DNA of 64,000 nt from an uncultured Saprospiraceae bacterium. GTDB lineage: Bacteria > Bacteroidota > Bacteroidia > Chitinophagales > Saprospiraceae. The notes below the pieces were generated by a model. The model saw only the letters and a program-made list of their open reading frames with translations. It was not told the DNA's origin and did not search any database. Each line of letters begins with the position of its first letter. Position 1 is the stretch's first letter. Where the stretch lies: contig CALLPI010000017.1 of the NCBI GenBank assembly GCA_938015595.1, positions 47,902 through 111,901 of the forward strand. Direction: 5' to 3'. Shown here one piece after another: positions 1 through 8,758 of this stretch. The translations under genes and the position numbers were made by a program.

Positions 1-525
1 CATTGTATCCAGACGAAATTCTGCATCAATATTTCGGGCCAGCAACTCCTGGTGGTAGATGGAGTCTATGTCGTTTAGATTTATCTCTCGCTCATACAGG
101 CGGTTCATTACCAACATATTGGAAATGCGTCGCGCCAAGGTGTCAGCATACAAACGCAGGCTGTCTTTGACCTGGTGCTCGCGCAAGACCAGATGGATAC
201 ATTTGTCCTGTGAGGATTGCGCGATTGTTTGCTCGTCAGGAGAGTCTGGCATTACAACTGTATGGGCGTGCGCTACAGAGTCTGACAATCCCTGACTGCC
301 AGTGTGAAACACCACTGTGCTGATAGAATCAAAACTACCCAATACCTCCTGTACACGGCCTAGCTCACTGCGCGATACAGCTGCCCCGAGTGCCATGTTC
401 ACCTGGCGCGTCATTTCGCGATGGTTGAGGCGATAAGCTTGGTAGAGCCAGTATCCTTGAAATATATTGGCACCTACTATGCTGAGCACCATCAGAACCA
501 TTATGTATCTGATGCGTTTTTTCAC
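1..525 (-). CDS. Sensor histidine kinase, N-terminal part (runs off left edge)
   Basis: The frame is open from a GTG codon at 525 down to base 1 (175 codons), so only the N-terminus is present. It begins with a basic stretch (KKRIRY) and one hydrophobic segment at about residues 8-25, then a periplasmic-looking region ending in a DSIYHQELLARNI motif. That arrangement (short cytoplasmic start, one TM, then a YxxEL.xxNI element before the second TM) is typical of Bacteroidota periplasmic-sensing histidine kinases; the kinase domain itself lies outside the window, so this is inference. An in-frame ATG at 501 is an alternative start. AAGGAA lies a few bases upstream of the GTG. The gene is divergent from the GLPGLI gene and shares a roughly 140-base intergenic region with it. 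Confidence 0.6.
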   Translation of the reverse strand, partial: MKKRIRYIMVLMVLSIVGANIFQGYWLYQAYRLNHREMTRQVNMALGAAVSRSELGRVQEVLGSFDSISTVVFHTGSQGLSDSVAHAHTVVMPDSPDEQTIAQSSQDKCIHLVLREHQVKDSLRLYADTLARRISNMLVMNRLYEREINLNDIDSIYHQELLARNIDAEFRLDTM

Positions 526-667
526 AACATAGTTCCTTTACATTGCAAAAATAAGCACATTCGAGTACTGATGGCCAAGCGCTTAACACAAATTAACGCT
601 AAGTAAGAGTGCTTAACACAAAAGTTAGCAACCTTTGTATTGTCATTTCAAATAAACGCATTAAACC

Positions 668-1438
668 ATGCTACGACACACCATCGCTGCCCTGTTGCTT
701 GCTACCCTGGCAGTTGTTGCTACCCAGGCGCAGAGCGCCGGCGAAATTGAGTACGAAGTCACTCGTCAGATAAGCCCCGAAATGATGGCTCGGTTTGGCG
801 GCGGCGGCGGCGACCCCAGTGCCATGCCCTCCATAATCACCCTGAGCCAAACGGTGCGTTTTGCTGGCCAAATGGCTACCTACACCATGCCCCGCCCCGG
901 CCAAGCCATGATGGGCATGATGCCACCCGGCGCTATGGGGCAAATGCGCCGTTTCATGCCGTTTGAAAACAAAGACTATGCAGACTTTTCCAGCAAGAAG
1001 CTCCTCCACTACATGCGCATGACTTCTGGCGAGGACACCACCACCTGGTACCTATATGAAGAACCTTTTGAATTTGCCGCTGACTGGAAAGCGGACAAAA
1101 AGACTAAGAAAATATTGGGCTTTGAATGCCAAAAAGCCACCGCCACCTGGCGTGGCAGCAAATACACTGTTTGGTTCACCATGGATGTGCCCGGCGTAGT
1201 CTTCAGCCCCGTCAATGGCCTGGTACCGCCGCAGGGCGGGTTAGTACTTTCGCTGGAAACCGACGACCAGTCGTTCGTAGCCAAAAAAGTAGACCTTCAG
1301 GCCAAAGTACCCGTTGAGGAAGTCACGCCTGCCATCACAGATGCCAAGGTTATCACTGCAGAAGAAGCCCGCGAGATGCGCCGCGCCGCCGGCGAACGCA
1401 TGCGAGCCCAGTTTCAGCAGCAAATGCCGAGGCAATAA
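668..1438 (+). CDS. GLPGLI family periplasmic/outer-membrane-associated protein
   Basis: 256 aa with a signal peptide (residues 1-21, cut before QSAGEIEYE). The GLPGLI-type core is visible: ILGFECQKA at 149-157, a VWFT element at 168-171 and the degenerate signature GLVPPQGGLVLSL at 184-196. Members of this family are secreted in Bacteroidota and are commonly encoded beside TonB-receptor-like barrels; their biochemical role is not settled. The gene sits about 70 bases upstream of the barrel start, same strand, suggesting co-transcription. Unusual here is a Gly run (44-48) followed by a Met/Pro-rich stretch at 69-97 that contains GQAMMGMMPPGAM and MRRF, matching the C-terminus of the neighbouring barrel. 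Met-rich segments often bind Cu(I) or Ag(I), but no such function is demonstrated here. Confidence 0.8.
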   Translation: MLRHTIAALLLATLAVVATQAQSAGEIEYEVTRQISPEMMARFGGGGGDPSAMPSIITLSQTVRFAGQMATYTMPRPGQAMMGMMPPGAMGQMRRFMPFENKDYADFSSKKLLHYMRMTSGEDTTTWYLYEEPFEFAADWKADKKTKKILGFECQKATATWRGSKYTVWFTMDVPGVVFSPVNGLVPPQGGLVLSLETDDQSFVAKKVDLQAKVPVEEVTPAITDAKVITAEEAREMRRAAGERMRAQFQQQMPRQ

Positions 1439-1508
1439 AAACACCTGTATGCCTTAGTGCTCATCGCGAAATCACCCAATGCTTTTCCATTCTCTAAAAC
1501 CTTGCGCA

Positions 1509-4376
1509 ATGCGTACCCTGTTTCTCTCTCTATCTTTCAGTTTGATGGCATTGGGCATGGCCTGGAGCCAGAGCTCTGGTAACGCCATTCTCAAAGGCTA
1601 TCTGCGCAGCAAGAGCGCCAATGAGCCGCTTCCCTTCGCAGCGGTTATGTTGCAAAACCCCAAAGACTCTACAGTGGCCTACTCTGGCCTTACGGACGAC
1701 AAGGGCTTCTTCCAGATCAACTCTATCCAAGATGGCGAATACCGCTTTGTGGCCTCATACCTGGGCTACAGATCTGCAGAGCGCATAATCACCTTTGCGC
1801 GAGGCAGCCGCACCCAGGACCTCGGAAAACTGGACATGGAAGAGCAGGAAATCACCCTGGGCGAGGTCACCATCAAAGAAGACCGCATTCCGGTAGCCGT
1901 CAAGCAAGATACAATTGAATTTGATGCCTCTGCCTACAAAATGCGCGACAACGCCTTGGTGGAAGACCTCCTGAAGCGCCTGCCTGGTATAGAAGTGGGC
2001 TCCGATGGCTCCATCCGCGCCATGGGCGAAACCATCAATGAAATTACTGTGGACGGCCAGCCCTTCTTCGGCAATGACCCCAAGCTGGCCACCCGCAATC
2101 TACCTGCCGACATCGTGGCCAAGGTACAGGTGCACGACAAAAAGTCTGACCAGGCGCAGTTCACCGGTATTGACGATGGCAACACCCGCAAGGCCATCAA
2201 TATCACGCTAAAAAAAGACAAGAATCAAGGCGTGTTTGGCCGGGCATCCCTTAGCGGTGGCCCTGCTTCTGATGCTGCGCTGGGCAATCGCTTCGCTGGC
2301 AATGGCAATATCAACCGCTTTCGCAGCAAGGAGCGCATATCTCTGCTGGGTAGTGCCAATAATATCAACGATTTAGGTTTTTCTTTTTCTGATTTGGTGA
2401 CTTCGTTTGGCGGCGGACAGCCCGGCCAACCCGGTGGGCTGTCCGACCTCTTAGGCGGTGGAGGCTTTGGTGCCGTCATGCGTGGTGGGCGCAGCGGCCT
2501 TAGCAATGCCCTGCTCGGCGGCAATACCGAGGGCATTACTACTGCTTATGCCGGTGGCCTCAACTATCGCAATGAATGGGGTAGCGGCAAACTCAAGTTC
2601 AACAGCTCCTACTTTGGCAGCCAGGCTAAAACTATAAACGACGAAGAGCGCCGCCGCCAAACCCTCCTGCCCGAAGGCGGTAGCTTCGATAACCTCCAGG
2701 TAGGCCACTCCGAAAATGCCCGCGCCAACCACCGCCTCAACATGAACTTCGAGTACCAAATCGACAGCCTGCGCTCCGTCATCTTTCGCCCCACGCTCAC
2801 ACTCAACACTCAAAATACCCTTAACACCAACGATTACGAATCCTTCAGCGCCAATAACCTCTTGCTCAACCAAGGCAATTTGCTCACCCGCTCCAACAAT
2901 ACTCGTCCTGGCCTGAGCGGCAACTTACTCTATCGCCAAAAGCTCAACAAGCCGGGCCGAACCTTCTCGCTCAATCTTACGGGCTCTGTCAACGACCAGG
3001 ACACTGAGCGCCTCAACCAGTCGGATAACCGCCTCTTTCCCCCCAACAGCAACCCAGTTGATTCTTCCTTTAACCAACTCACCTTCATCCAGAGCCTCAA
3101 CCAGCGCATAGGTGCGCGCGCAGCCTACACCGAGCCGTTAGGTAAAAATAAATTCCTCGAAGTCAACTACGATTTCAACAACAACATACAGACTTCCAAC
3201 CAGGAAACTTATGACTTCAACACTCAAACTGGCCGCTTCGACCTGGTGAACGATATCTTCTCCAATCAGTTCGACAACACCTTTACTACGCACCAGGGCG
3301 GCTTCAACTACCGCCACCAAAAGCTCAAGTACGACTACACCGTGGGCATGAGTGTGCAAGAGAGCCGCATCCGAAGCGAGTCGCCAGAGCAGGAGCGAGC
3401 CTTTTCTCGTGCGTTTGTCAACTTATTTCCGGTGGCGCAGTTCAATTACAACTTCTCTCAGAGTAAGCGCCTGCGCATCAACTATCGAGGCAGCGCCCGC
3501 AACCCCAGCGTGAGTCAGTTGCAGCCTGTGCCCGACATCAGCAACCCGCAAGTGGTACGCCTGGGCAATCCGGAACTCAACCCGGAGATTTCGCACAATG
3601 TGAACTTGAACTTCAACAACTTCAACATGGCATCTATGCGCAGCCTGTTCTTGTCGCTGCGCGGCACGCTCACCGACAACCGCATCGTAAACTCGACCAA
3701 CTTCCTGGGGCGTGGGCAGCAGGTCATTCAGCCGGTGAACACCAACGGCGCTTGGAATGCCGGTGGCTTTGCCGCCGTGGGTATGCCCCTGGTCAAAAAG
3801 ATCAAAGCCAACCTGAATTTGAGCGCCAACTTCGATTACGACCGCTATGCCAACCTCTTCAACGGGGCTATCAACGTCACCAATTCGCTATCTATGGGCG
3901 GCGGCTTGCGCGTGGTGGTGGCGCCCAGCGAAAAGTTTGACGCCAACATCGGCGCCAACATGAGGTACAACAACGCCCGCCAGTCTATCCAGGCCAACCT
4001 CAATGCCCGCTTCCTCAACTATACAGCCTCGGCGGAGTTCAACTGGACATTACCGCTCAACTTCGTCATTGGTTCGGATGCGCGTTTCATAGCCAACCGG
4101 GGCGGCTCGGCCACCTTCAACCAAGAGGCTATTCTCTGGAGCGCCTACCTGGAGAAGCGCTTCCTCAAAGGCAATGCCGGCGCCCTGCGTTTGCAAGGCT
4201 TCGATTTGCTCAACCAGAATATCAACATCTCGCGCACCGTGGGCGATGCCTTCATCGAAGACCTCAGCACCAGCGTGTTGCGCCAATACTTTCTGCTGAG
4301 TTTCTCGTACCGCTTTGGCAAGTTTGCCGGTCAAAACATGCAGATGCCTCCGGGCATGCGCATGATGCGTTTTTGA
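1509..4376 (+). CDS. Outer-membrane beta-barrel protein with carboxypeptidase-regulatory-like domain (TonB-receptor-like)
   Basis: About 955 aa from the ATG at 1509; the frame is open from 1479, but the 1509 start gives a clean signal peptide (MRTLFLSLSFSLMAL...SQ). Order: N-terminal carboxypeptidase-D-regulatory-like sandwich (about 25-115, with GLTDDKGFFQI and SYLGYRS), a plug-like region (about 130-235, with LLKRLPGIEV and ITVDGQPFFGNDP), then a long Asn/aromatic-rich barrel to the C-terminus (outer-membrane beta-barrel family 3 type). The last residue is Phe, as in many barrels. No classic TonB box was recognised. It follows the GLPGLI gene closely, a pairing common in Bacteroidota. The C-terminal tail GQNMQMPPGMRMMRF is Met-rich like a stretch in the GLPGLI partner. 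Substrate unknown. Confidence 0.85.
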   Translation: MRTLFLSLSFSLMALGMAWSQSSGNAILKGYLRSKSANEPLPFAAVMLQNPKDSTVAYSGLTDDKGFFQINSIQDGEYRFVASYLGYRSAERIITFARGSRTQDLGKLDMEEQEITLGEVTIKEDRIPVAVKQDTIEFDASAYKMRDNALVEDLLKRLPGIEVGSDGSIRAMGETINEITVDGQPFFGNDPKLATRNLPADIVAKVQVHDKKSDQAQFTGIDDGNTRKAINITLKKDKNQGVFGRASLSGGPASDAALGNRFAGNGNINRFRSKERISLLGSANNINDLGFSFSDLVTSFGGGQPGQPGGLSDLLGGGGFGAVMRGGRSGLSNALLGGNTEGITTAYAGGLNYRNEWGSGKLKFNSSYFGSQAKTINDEERRRQTLLPEGGSFDNLQVGHSENARANHRLNMNFEYQIDSLRSVIFRPTLTLNTQNTLNTNDYESFSANNLLLNQGNLLTRSNNTRPGLSGNLLYRQKLNKPGRTFSLNLTGSVNDQDTERLNQSDNRLFPPNSNPVDSSFNQLTFIQSLNQRIGARAAYTEPLGKNKFLEVNYDFNNNIQTSNQETYDFNTQTGRFDLVNDIFSNQFDNTFTTHQGGFNYRHQKLKYDYTVGMSVQESRIRSESPEQERAFSRAFVNLFPVAQFNYNFSQSKRLRINYRGSARNPSVSQLQPVPDISNPQVVRLGNPELNPEISHNVNLNFNNFNMASMRSLFLSLRGTLTDNRIVNSTNFLGRGQQVIQPVNTNGAWNAGGFAAVGMPLVKKIKANLNLSANFDYDRYANLFNGAINVTNSLSMGGGLRVVVAPSEKFDANIGANMRYNNARQSIQANLNARFLNYTASAEFNWTLPLNFVIGSDARFIANRGGSATFNQEAILWSAYLEKRFLKGNAGALRLQGFDLLNQNINISRTVGDAFIEDLSTSVLRQYFLLSFSYRFGKFAGQNMQMPPGMRMMRF

Positions 4377-4544
4377 GGCCGTATGTGGTAGATAAAATTT
4401 GGCAGGGTTTCAAAATTTGGCCAAATCTCATCTCACCCATGCGAGTAGCCGCACAAAAAGCCGAGCGGCAAATTTTGCTGAAATTCCTCACCACTCCGTA
4501 CCTTTAGCCCTTGCCGGAGTACGGGTTGCTCCGCAATAGGAGGT

Positions 4545-5486
4545 ATGCAGCATTACTTGCAGGACGACTTCAGGCGGTATTTCAATACTACTATAGCGCC
4601 TGAGCTGATGCGCCAGGAGCGCCTGCGCTTGCGCTTGCTGGGCTTTTTGCAGTTGTCGGTCGTCTTTATATTTATGCTGTTTATGCTGGGGTTTTATCTT
4701 GGTATTTGGGCGCTAACCCTGGTGCTGGTCATTCTCAATTTTTTTTTCATTTCGTACCTGTTGTGGAGAATTGAGGATTTTCGTCAGAATTTCAAGCCCC
4801 GTGTGGTGCGTCTCATTTTGGACTATATAGACGATGGCCTTAACTTTGACCCCCAATATCCGCTGCGTTATGAGGCTAAGGGTTATTTGAGTAAGGAACT
4901 TTTTCTGGCTTCCCGCATTTTTGACACACCGGCAGATGAGTATTACGGCGAGGACAAGATAGAGGGCAAGGTGGGCGAGATGGTTTTTGAGTTGTCTGAG
5001 CTGCGGGTAGGCGAAATCTCTGCTTTGCGCAATCAACTCAAATCAGTGTTTCGAGGAGTGTTTCTGCACGCCAAGTTCAACGAGCCTACCTCTGGCATCA
5101 TCATTTGCTGGCCACGCCACCGCCTCCAGTACCTGACCAAATCCATCCGGGCGTTCACCTTTCAGAAGGGCAAAGACAAAGATACGGAAATCAGCAATGA
5201 TGCCTTCCGCCAGATTTTTATGACTTTTTCTACTGACAAAACGCCGGTACACCACATCCTCACCGAACCTATTCAAGCAGCGCTGGCTGCTTTTGTAGCC
5301 TCTACCGGCAGAACCCTTTACGTATCCATCATTAACGAGCACATTTACATCGGCATGTCGAGTGAGAAAGACATGCTGGAGCCTTACATCTTGCGCAACA
5401 ACAATAGCTTTCAGCGCGTCAAGGAATTTTTTGACGATATCCTCACTTTGCTGCTCTTAGTCGAAATCTTTGACCGAAACCGGTAG
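4545..5486 (+). CDS. DUF3137 family membrane protein
   Basis: 313 aa with two adjacent hydrophobic segments near the N-terminus (about 30-50 and 53-74), then a long soluble region. The region around residues 125-180 carries the family look: EDKIEGKVGEMVFELSEL, followed by FRGVFLHAKFN. DUF3137 proteins are predicted to be inner-membrane anchored with a cytosolic domain; their function is unknown. The gene stands alone between the barrel gene and the M16 protease, with about 170 bases upstream. That gap holds a 12-base palindrome (ATTTGGCCAAAT, 4415-4426) and a possible TACCTTTA promoter element near 4499. The C-terminus (IFDDILTLLLLVEIF type) is hydrophobic but short. Confidence 0.75.
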   Translation: MQHYLQDDFRRYFNTTIAPELMRQERLRLRLLGFLQLSVVFIFMLFMLGFYLGIWALTLVLVILNFFFISYLLWRIEDFRQNFKPRVVRLILDYIDDGLNFDPQYPLRYEAKGYLSKELFLASRIFDTPADEYYGEDKIEGKVGEMVFELSELRVGEISALRNQLKSVFRGVFLHAKFNEPTSGIIICWPRHRLQYLTKSIRAFTFQKGKDKDTEISNDAFRQIFMTFSTDKTPVHHILTEPIQAALAAFVASTGRTLYVSIINEHIYIGMSSEKDMLEPYILRNNNSFQRVKEFFDDILTLLLLVEIFDRNR

Positions 5487-5643
5487 AATTTTTCTTGAAC
5501 ACTAGCTGGCTTACTGAGGTTGTGCTGCCGGCTACTTGCCGATGCTTTTCGACCTTTTGGGGCCAACCCTCCACATCCTTTTGTACTTTTCCGGGAAGTT
5601 TGTCGTTAGTGAAGTATTCTTTCACAAATTCCCTGCATATATT

Positions 5644-8613
5644 ATGTGGTTCAGAAATCTTACCCTCCTGAGTATTCTACTCCTGGGCAGTTTCGCTGCT
5701 ATGGCGCAAACTGCTTGGAAAACTGTGACTAAAACCTCCGCTGACGGCAAGTACCAGTGGCAGGAAGTAGAAAATGACCCGACCCGAACGCGCTTTTACA
5801 CCTTGCCCAACGGCCTTACCGTGATCTTGTGTGAAAACCACCTGGAGCCACGCATAATGGCTCTGCTTGCCATCCGTGCCGGCAGCAAGCACGACCCCGC
5901 CGACAACACCGGGCTGGCACACTACCTGGAGCACATGCTCTTCAAAGGCACCGACCGCTTTGGTACCCTCGATTACGCCAAAGAAAAGGTAGAGCTAGAC
6001 CGTATCGAAGCCTTGTATGAGCACTACAATAAAACTACTGACCCCATAGCCCGAAAGGCTATCTATCGCCAGATTGACTCTGTATCGAGCATTGCCGCCA
6101 AGTATGCCATTGCCAATGAATACGACAAGATGATGAACGCCATTGGCTCCAACATGACCAATGCCTTTACTTCTTTTGAGAACACCACCTACATGGAAAA
6201 TATACCCTCCAACAACCTGGAGCGGTTCTTGCAGGTGCAGGAAGAGCGCTTCCGAAACCCCGTGCTGCGCTTGTTTCACACCGAACTGGAAGCCGTGTAT
6301 GAAGAAAAGAACATCAGCCTGGACGACGGCGGTGACAAGGTGTTTGAGGCCATGTTTGCCAGCCTCTTCAAAAAACACCCCTACGGTACGCAAACCACCA
6401 TCGGCACCATTGAGCACCTGAAAAACCCCTCGCTCAAAGCTATCCGCCAATACTACGACAAATACTATGTGCCCAACAACATGGCACTCATCCTGGCCGG
6501 AGACCTCAACCCTGATGAGGCCATCGTACTAGTAGACAAATATCTGGGCCACTGGAAGTCTAAGCCCGTGCCACCTTTCCGATTCGAACCTGAAGACCCG
6601 CGCACTGGCATCGAGGAAATCACCGTGCGCAGCCCCGACGAAGAAAGTGTAGCCATTGGCTACCGCATGCCCAACGCCATGTCTAAAGAGGCTGTGACTG
6701 CTGACCTCGTAAGTGCCATCCTCTACAATGGCTCTAGCGGCCTCATTGACAAAAACCTCGTCAAGCAGCAACAAGTGCTGGAGGCCTACGGCTTCAACTA
6801 CCTCCTTCAAGACTACGGCATCTTCTACTTTGGCGGCCGCCCGCTCGAAGGCCAGACCCTCCAGCAAGTGCGCGACCTCATCCTGGGCGAAATCGAAAAC
6901 CTCAAAAAGGGTAACTTTGACGAAGACCTCATCCCTGCTACCGTCAACAACCTCAAAGTAAACCGCATACGCGAGCAAGAGCGCGCCATGAACATGGCCT
7001 TTACCTTGCACGAGCAGTACGTAGTGGGCAAGCCATGGGCCGAGTACCTGGCTGGCGTGGAGGCTATGAGCCGAATCACCAAAACTGACGTAGTGGCTTT
7101 TGCCAACAAGTGGTTTGGCAATGACTACACCGTGGTGTATAAACTCTCCGAGCAAGACCCCAACGTACAAAAAGTAGAGAAACCCGAAATCAGCCCCGTT
7201 GAAGTAAACCGCGATGCTCAGTCGGACTTCTCGCGCGCCATCGTGGAAGCGCCCGTCAAACCGCTCTCGCCAATATTTCTCGACTATGAACGCGACATCC
7301 AGAAGGCCCAATTGAAAAAAGACATCCCCGTATGGGCGGTCAAAAATGACATCAATCCGCTCTTTACCTTATACTATGTGCTAGACATGGGCGAAAACCA
7401 CAACAAAAAACTCCCCCTGGCCATTGACTACCTACAGCTCATCGGTACGTCCAAAATGACCAACGAACGTATCAATAAGGAGTTTTACAAGTTGGCGGTC
7501 AACTTTAGCATCTTTAGCAGCCGCGACCAAGTGTACGTGTCCCTCTCCGGCTTGCAGGAGAACTTCGAGCCTGCCGTGCGCTTGCTCGAAAGCCTCCTCA
7601 ATGGCCCCAAACCTGATAAAGAAGCACTGGACAAGATGATTGCCGCCAAAATCAAGGAGCGCAACGATGCCACACTCAACCGTCGCACCATCTTCTGGCA
7701 GGCACTTAGCGCGTATGCTTCTTACGGCCCAGTGAATCCTTTCAACGACGTGCTCAGCAACGACGAGATGCGCGCCATCAAACCGGAAGAACTTACCGAC
7801 CTCATCAAGTCACTGCCACGCTACAAGCACCGCATTTACTATTACGGCCCGAAGAGTGTGCGCGAAATCACTGCTCAGCTCAAAAGACTGCACAAAACAC
7901 CCTCTAAATTGATGGACTACCCTGCTGAACGCGAGTACAAGCCCGTGTACCCCACCGAGCCAACAGTGTATTTTGTAGATTACGACATGGTGCAGGCCGA
8001 AATTGCTTTGCAGCGCTGGGATCAGCCCTTCGACGTTAAATTGCTACCCTACGTGAGCGCCTTTAACGAATATTATGGCGGCAGCATGGGATCGGTGGTT
8101 TTCCAGGACATACGCGAAAGCAAGGCGCTGGCCTATTCTACCTTCTCCAGTTTTTCGCGCCCAGCCAAAAAGTCTATGCCCTTCAGCGCTTCTTTTTACG
8201 TAGGCACTCAAGCCGACAAAATGCCTGAAGCTATGGCTGCCGTGAAAAACTTAGTGGAAAACATGCCAGAATCAGAAAAGCTCTGGGAGGTAGGCAGAAG
8301 ATCTATACGTCAAAGTATTGAGACCAACCGCATCACTCAGACGGGCATCCTGTTCAACTACCAGAATGCCCTGCGCCTCGGTCTCAACCACGACACTCGC
8401 CGCGATGTGTACGAGACTATTGACCGCATTACTCTGCAGGACATCAAGAAGTTTCATGCCGAGCACTTCGCTGGCAAAACCTGGACAGTGCGCATAGTAG
8501 GCTCCAAGAAACGCCTCGACCTGGAAGCGCTCAAGCCTTATGGCCAAGTAGTGGAGCTTTCACTTAAAGATATCTTCGGCTACGAAGTAGAAAAAGAAGA
8601 GAAACAGCCATAA
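5644..8613 (+). CDS. M16 family zinc metallopeptidase (pitrilysin/insulinase type, two-half chain)
   Basis: About 989 aa from the ATG at 5644; the frame extends to 5536, but the 5644 start gives a proper signal peptide (MWFRNLTLLSILLLGSFAAMAQ). The inverted zinc motif HYLEH is at H93-x-x-E96-H97, and the distal glutamate lies in AVYEEKN near residue 220. The spacing is longer than in pitrilysin because of an insertion of about 45 residues (EALYEHYNK...). The N-terminal half is active-type; the C-terminal half (about 520-989) has the M16C-like fold with no second HxxEH, as in other single-chain members. Likely a periplasmic peptidase that degrades peptides; the substrate cannot be told. Its end faces the T9SS gene tail-to-tail across a shared hairpin. 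Confidence 0.9.
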   Translation: MWFRNLTLLSILLLGSFAAMAQTAWKTVTKTSADGKYQWQEVENDPTRTRFYTLPNGLTVILCENHLEPRIMALLAIRAGSKHDPADNTGLAHYLEHMLFKGTDRFGTLDYAKEKVELDRIEALYEHYNKTTDPIARKAIYRQIDSVSSIAAKYAIANEYDKMMNAIGSNMTNAFTSFENTTYMENIPSNNLERFLQVQEERFRNPVLRLFHTELEAVYEEKNISLDDGGDKVFEAMFASLFKKHPYGTQTTIGTIEHLKNPSLKAIRQYYDKYYVPNNMALILAGDLNPDEAIVLVDKYLGHWKSKPVPPFRFEPEDPRTGIEEITVRSPDEESVAIGYRMPNAMSKEAVTADLVSAILYNGSSGLIDKNLVKQQQVLEAYGFNYLLQDYGIFYFGGRPLEGQTLQQVRDLILGEIENLKKGNFDEDLIPATVNNLKVNRIREQERAMNMAFTLHEQYVVGKPWAEYLAGVEAMSRITKTDVVAFANKWFGNDYTVVYKLSEQDPNVQKVEKPEISPVEVNRDAQSDFSRAIVEAPVKPLSPIFLDYERDIQKAQLKKDIPVWAVKNDINPLFTLYYVLDMGENHNKKLPLAIDYLQLIGTSKMTNERINKEFYKLAVNFSIFSSRDQVYVSLSGLQENFEPAVRLLESLLNGPKPDKEALDKMIAAKIKERNDATLNRRTIFWQALSAYASYGPVNPFNDVLSNDEMRAIKPEELTDLIKSLPRYKHRIYYYGPKSVREITAQLKRLHKTPSKLMDYPAEREYKPVYPTEPTVYFVDYDMVQAEIALQRWDQPFDVKLLPYVSAFNEYYGGSMGSVVFQDIRESKALAYSTFSSFSRPAKKSMPFSASFYVGTQADKMPEAMAAVKNLVENMPESEKLWEVGRRSIRQSIETNRITQTGILFNYQNALRLGLNHDTRRDVYETIDRITLQDIKKFHAEHFAGKTWTVRIVGSKKRLDLEALKPYGQVVELSLKDIFGYEVEKEEKQP

Positions 8614-8628
8614 GGGGCTAGGCTATGC

Positions 8629-8674
8629 AAGGGGGTGTGGCAAGGCTGTTTTCTATCGCGTGCCATACCCCCTT
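8629..8674. terminator. Hairpin between convergent genes
   Basis: AAGGGGGTGTGGCA (8629-8642) and TGCCATACCCCCTT (8661-8674) form a 14-base inverted repeat with one mismatch and an 18-base loop. It lies between the 3' ends of the M16 gene and the T9SS gene and could terminate both; T-tracts are short. Confidence 0.65.
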
Positions 8675-8758
8675 TGTTGTTCAGTCTGGGTTTATTCAAA
8701 AGCCCCTCCCTTCAGAGGACAGGTTCATCCCTGAGCGTTTCGCTCCGATTGGTTCGCA

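Noticed and set aside
4394..4426. Palindrome ATTTGGCCAAAT with a nearby repeated AAAATTTGGC
   Set aside because: Looks like a possible terminator or operator, but there is no T-tract and no partner site, so it was not listed as a feature.
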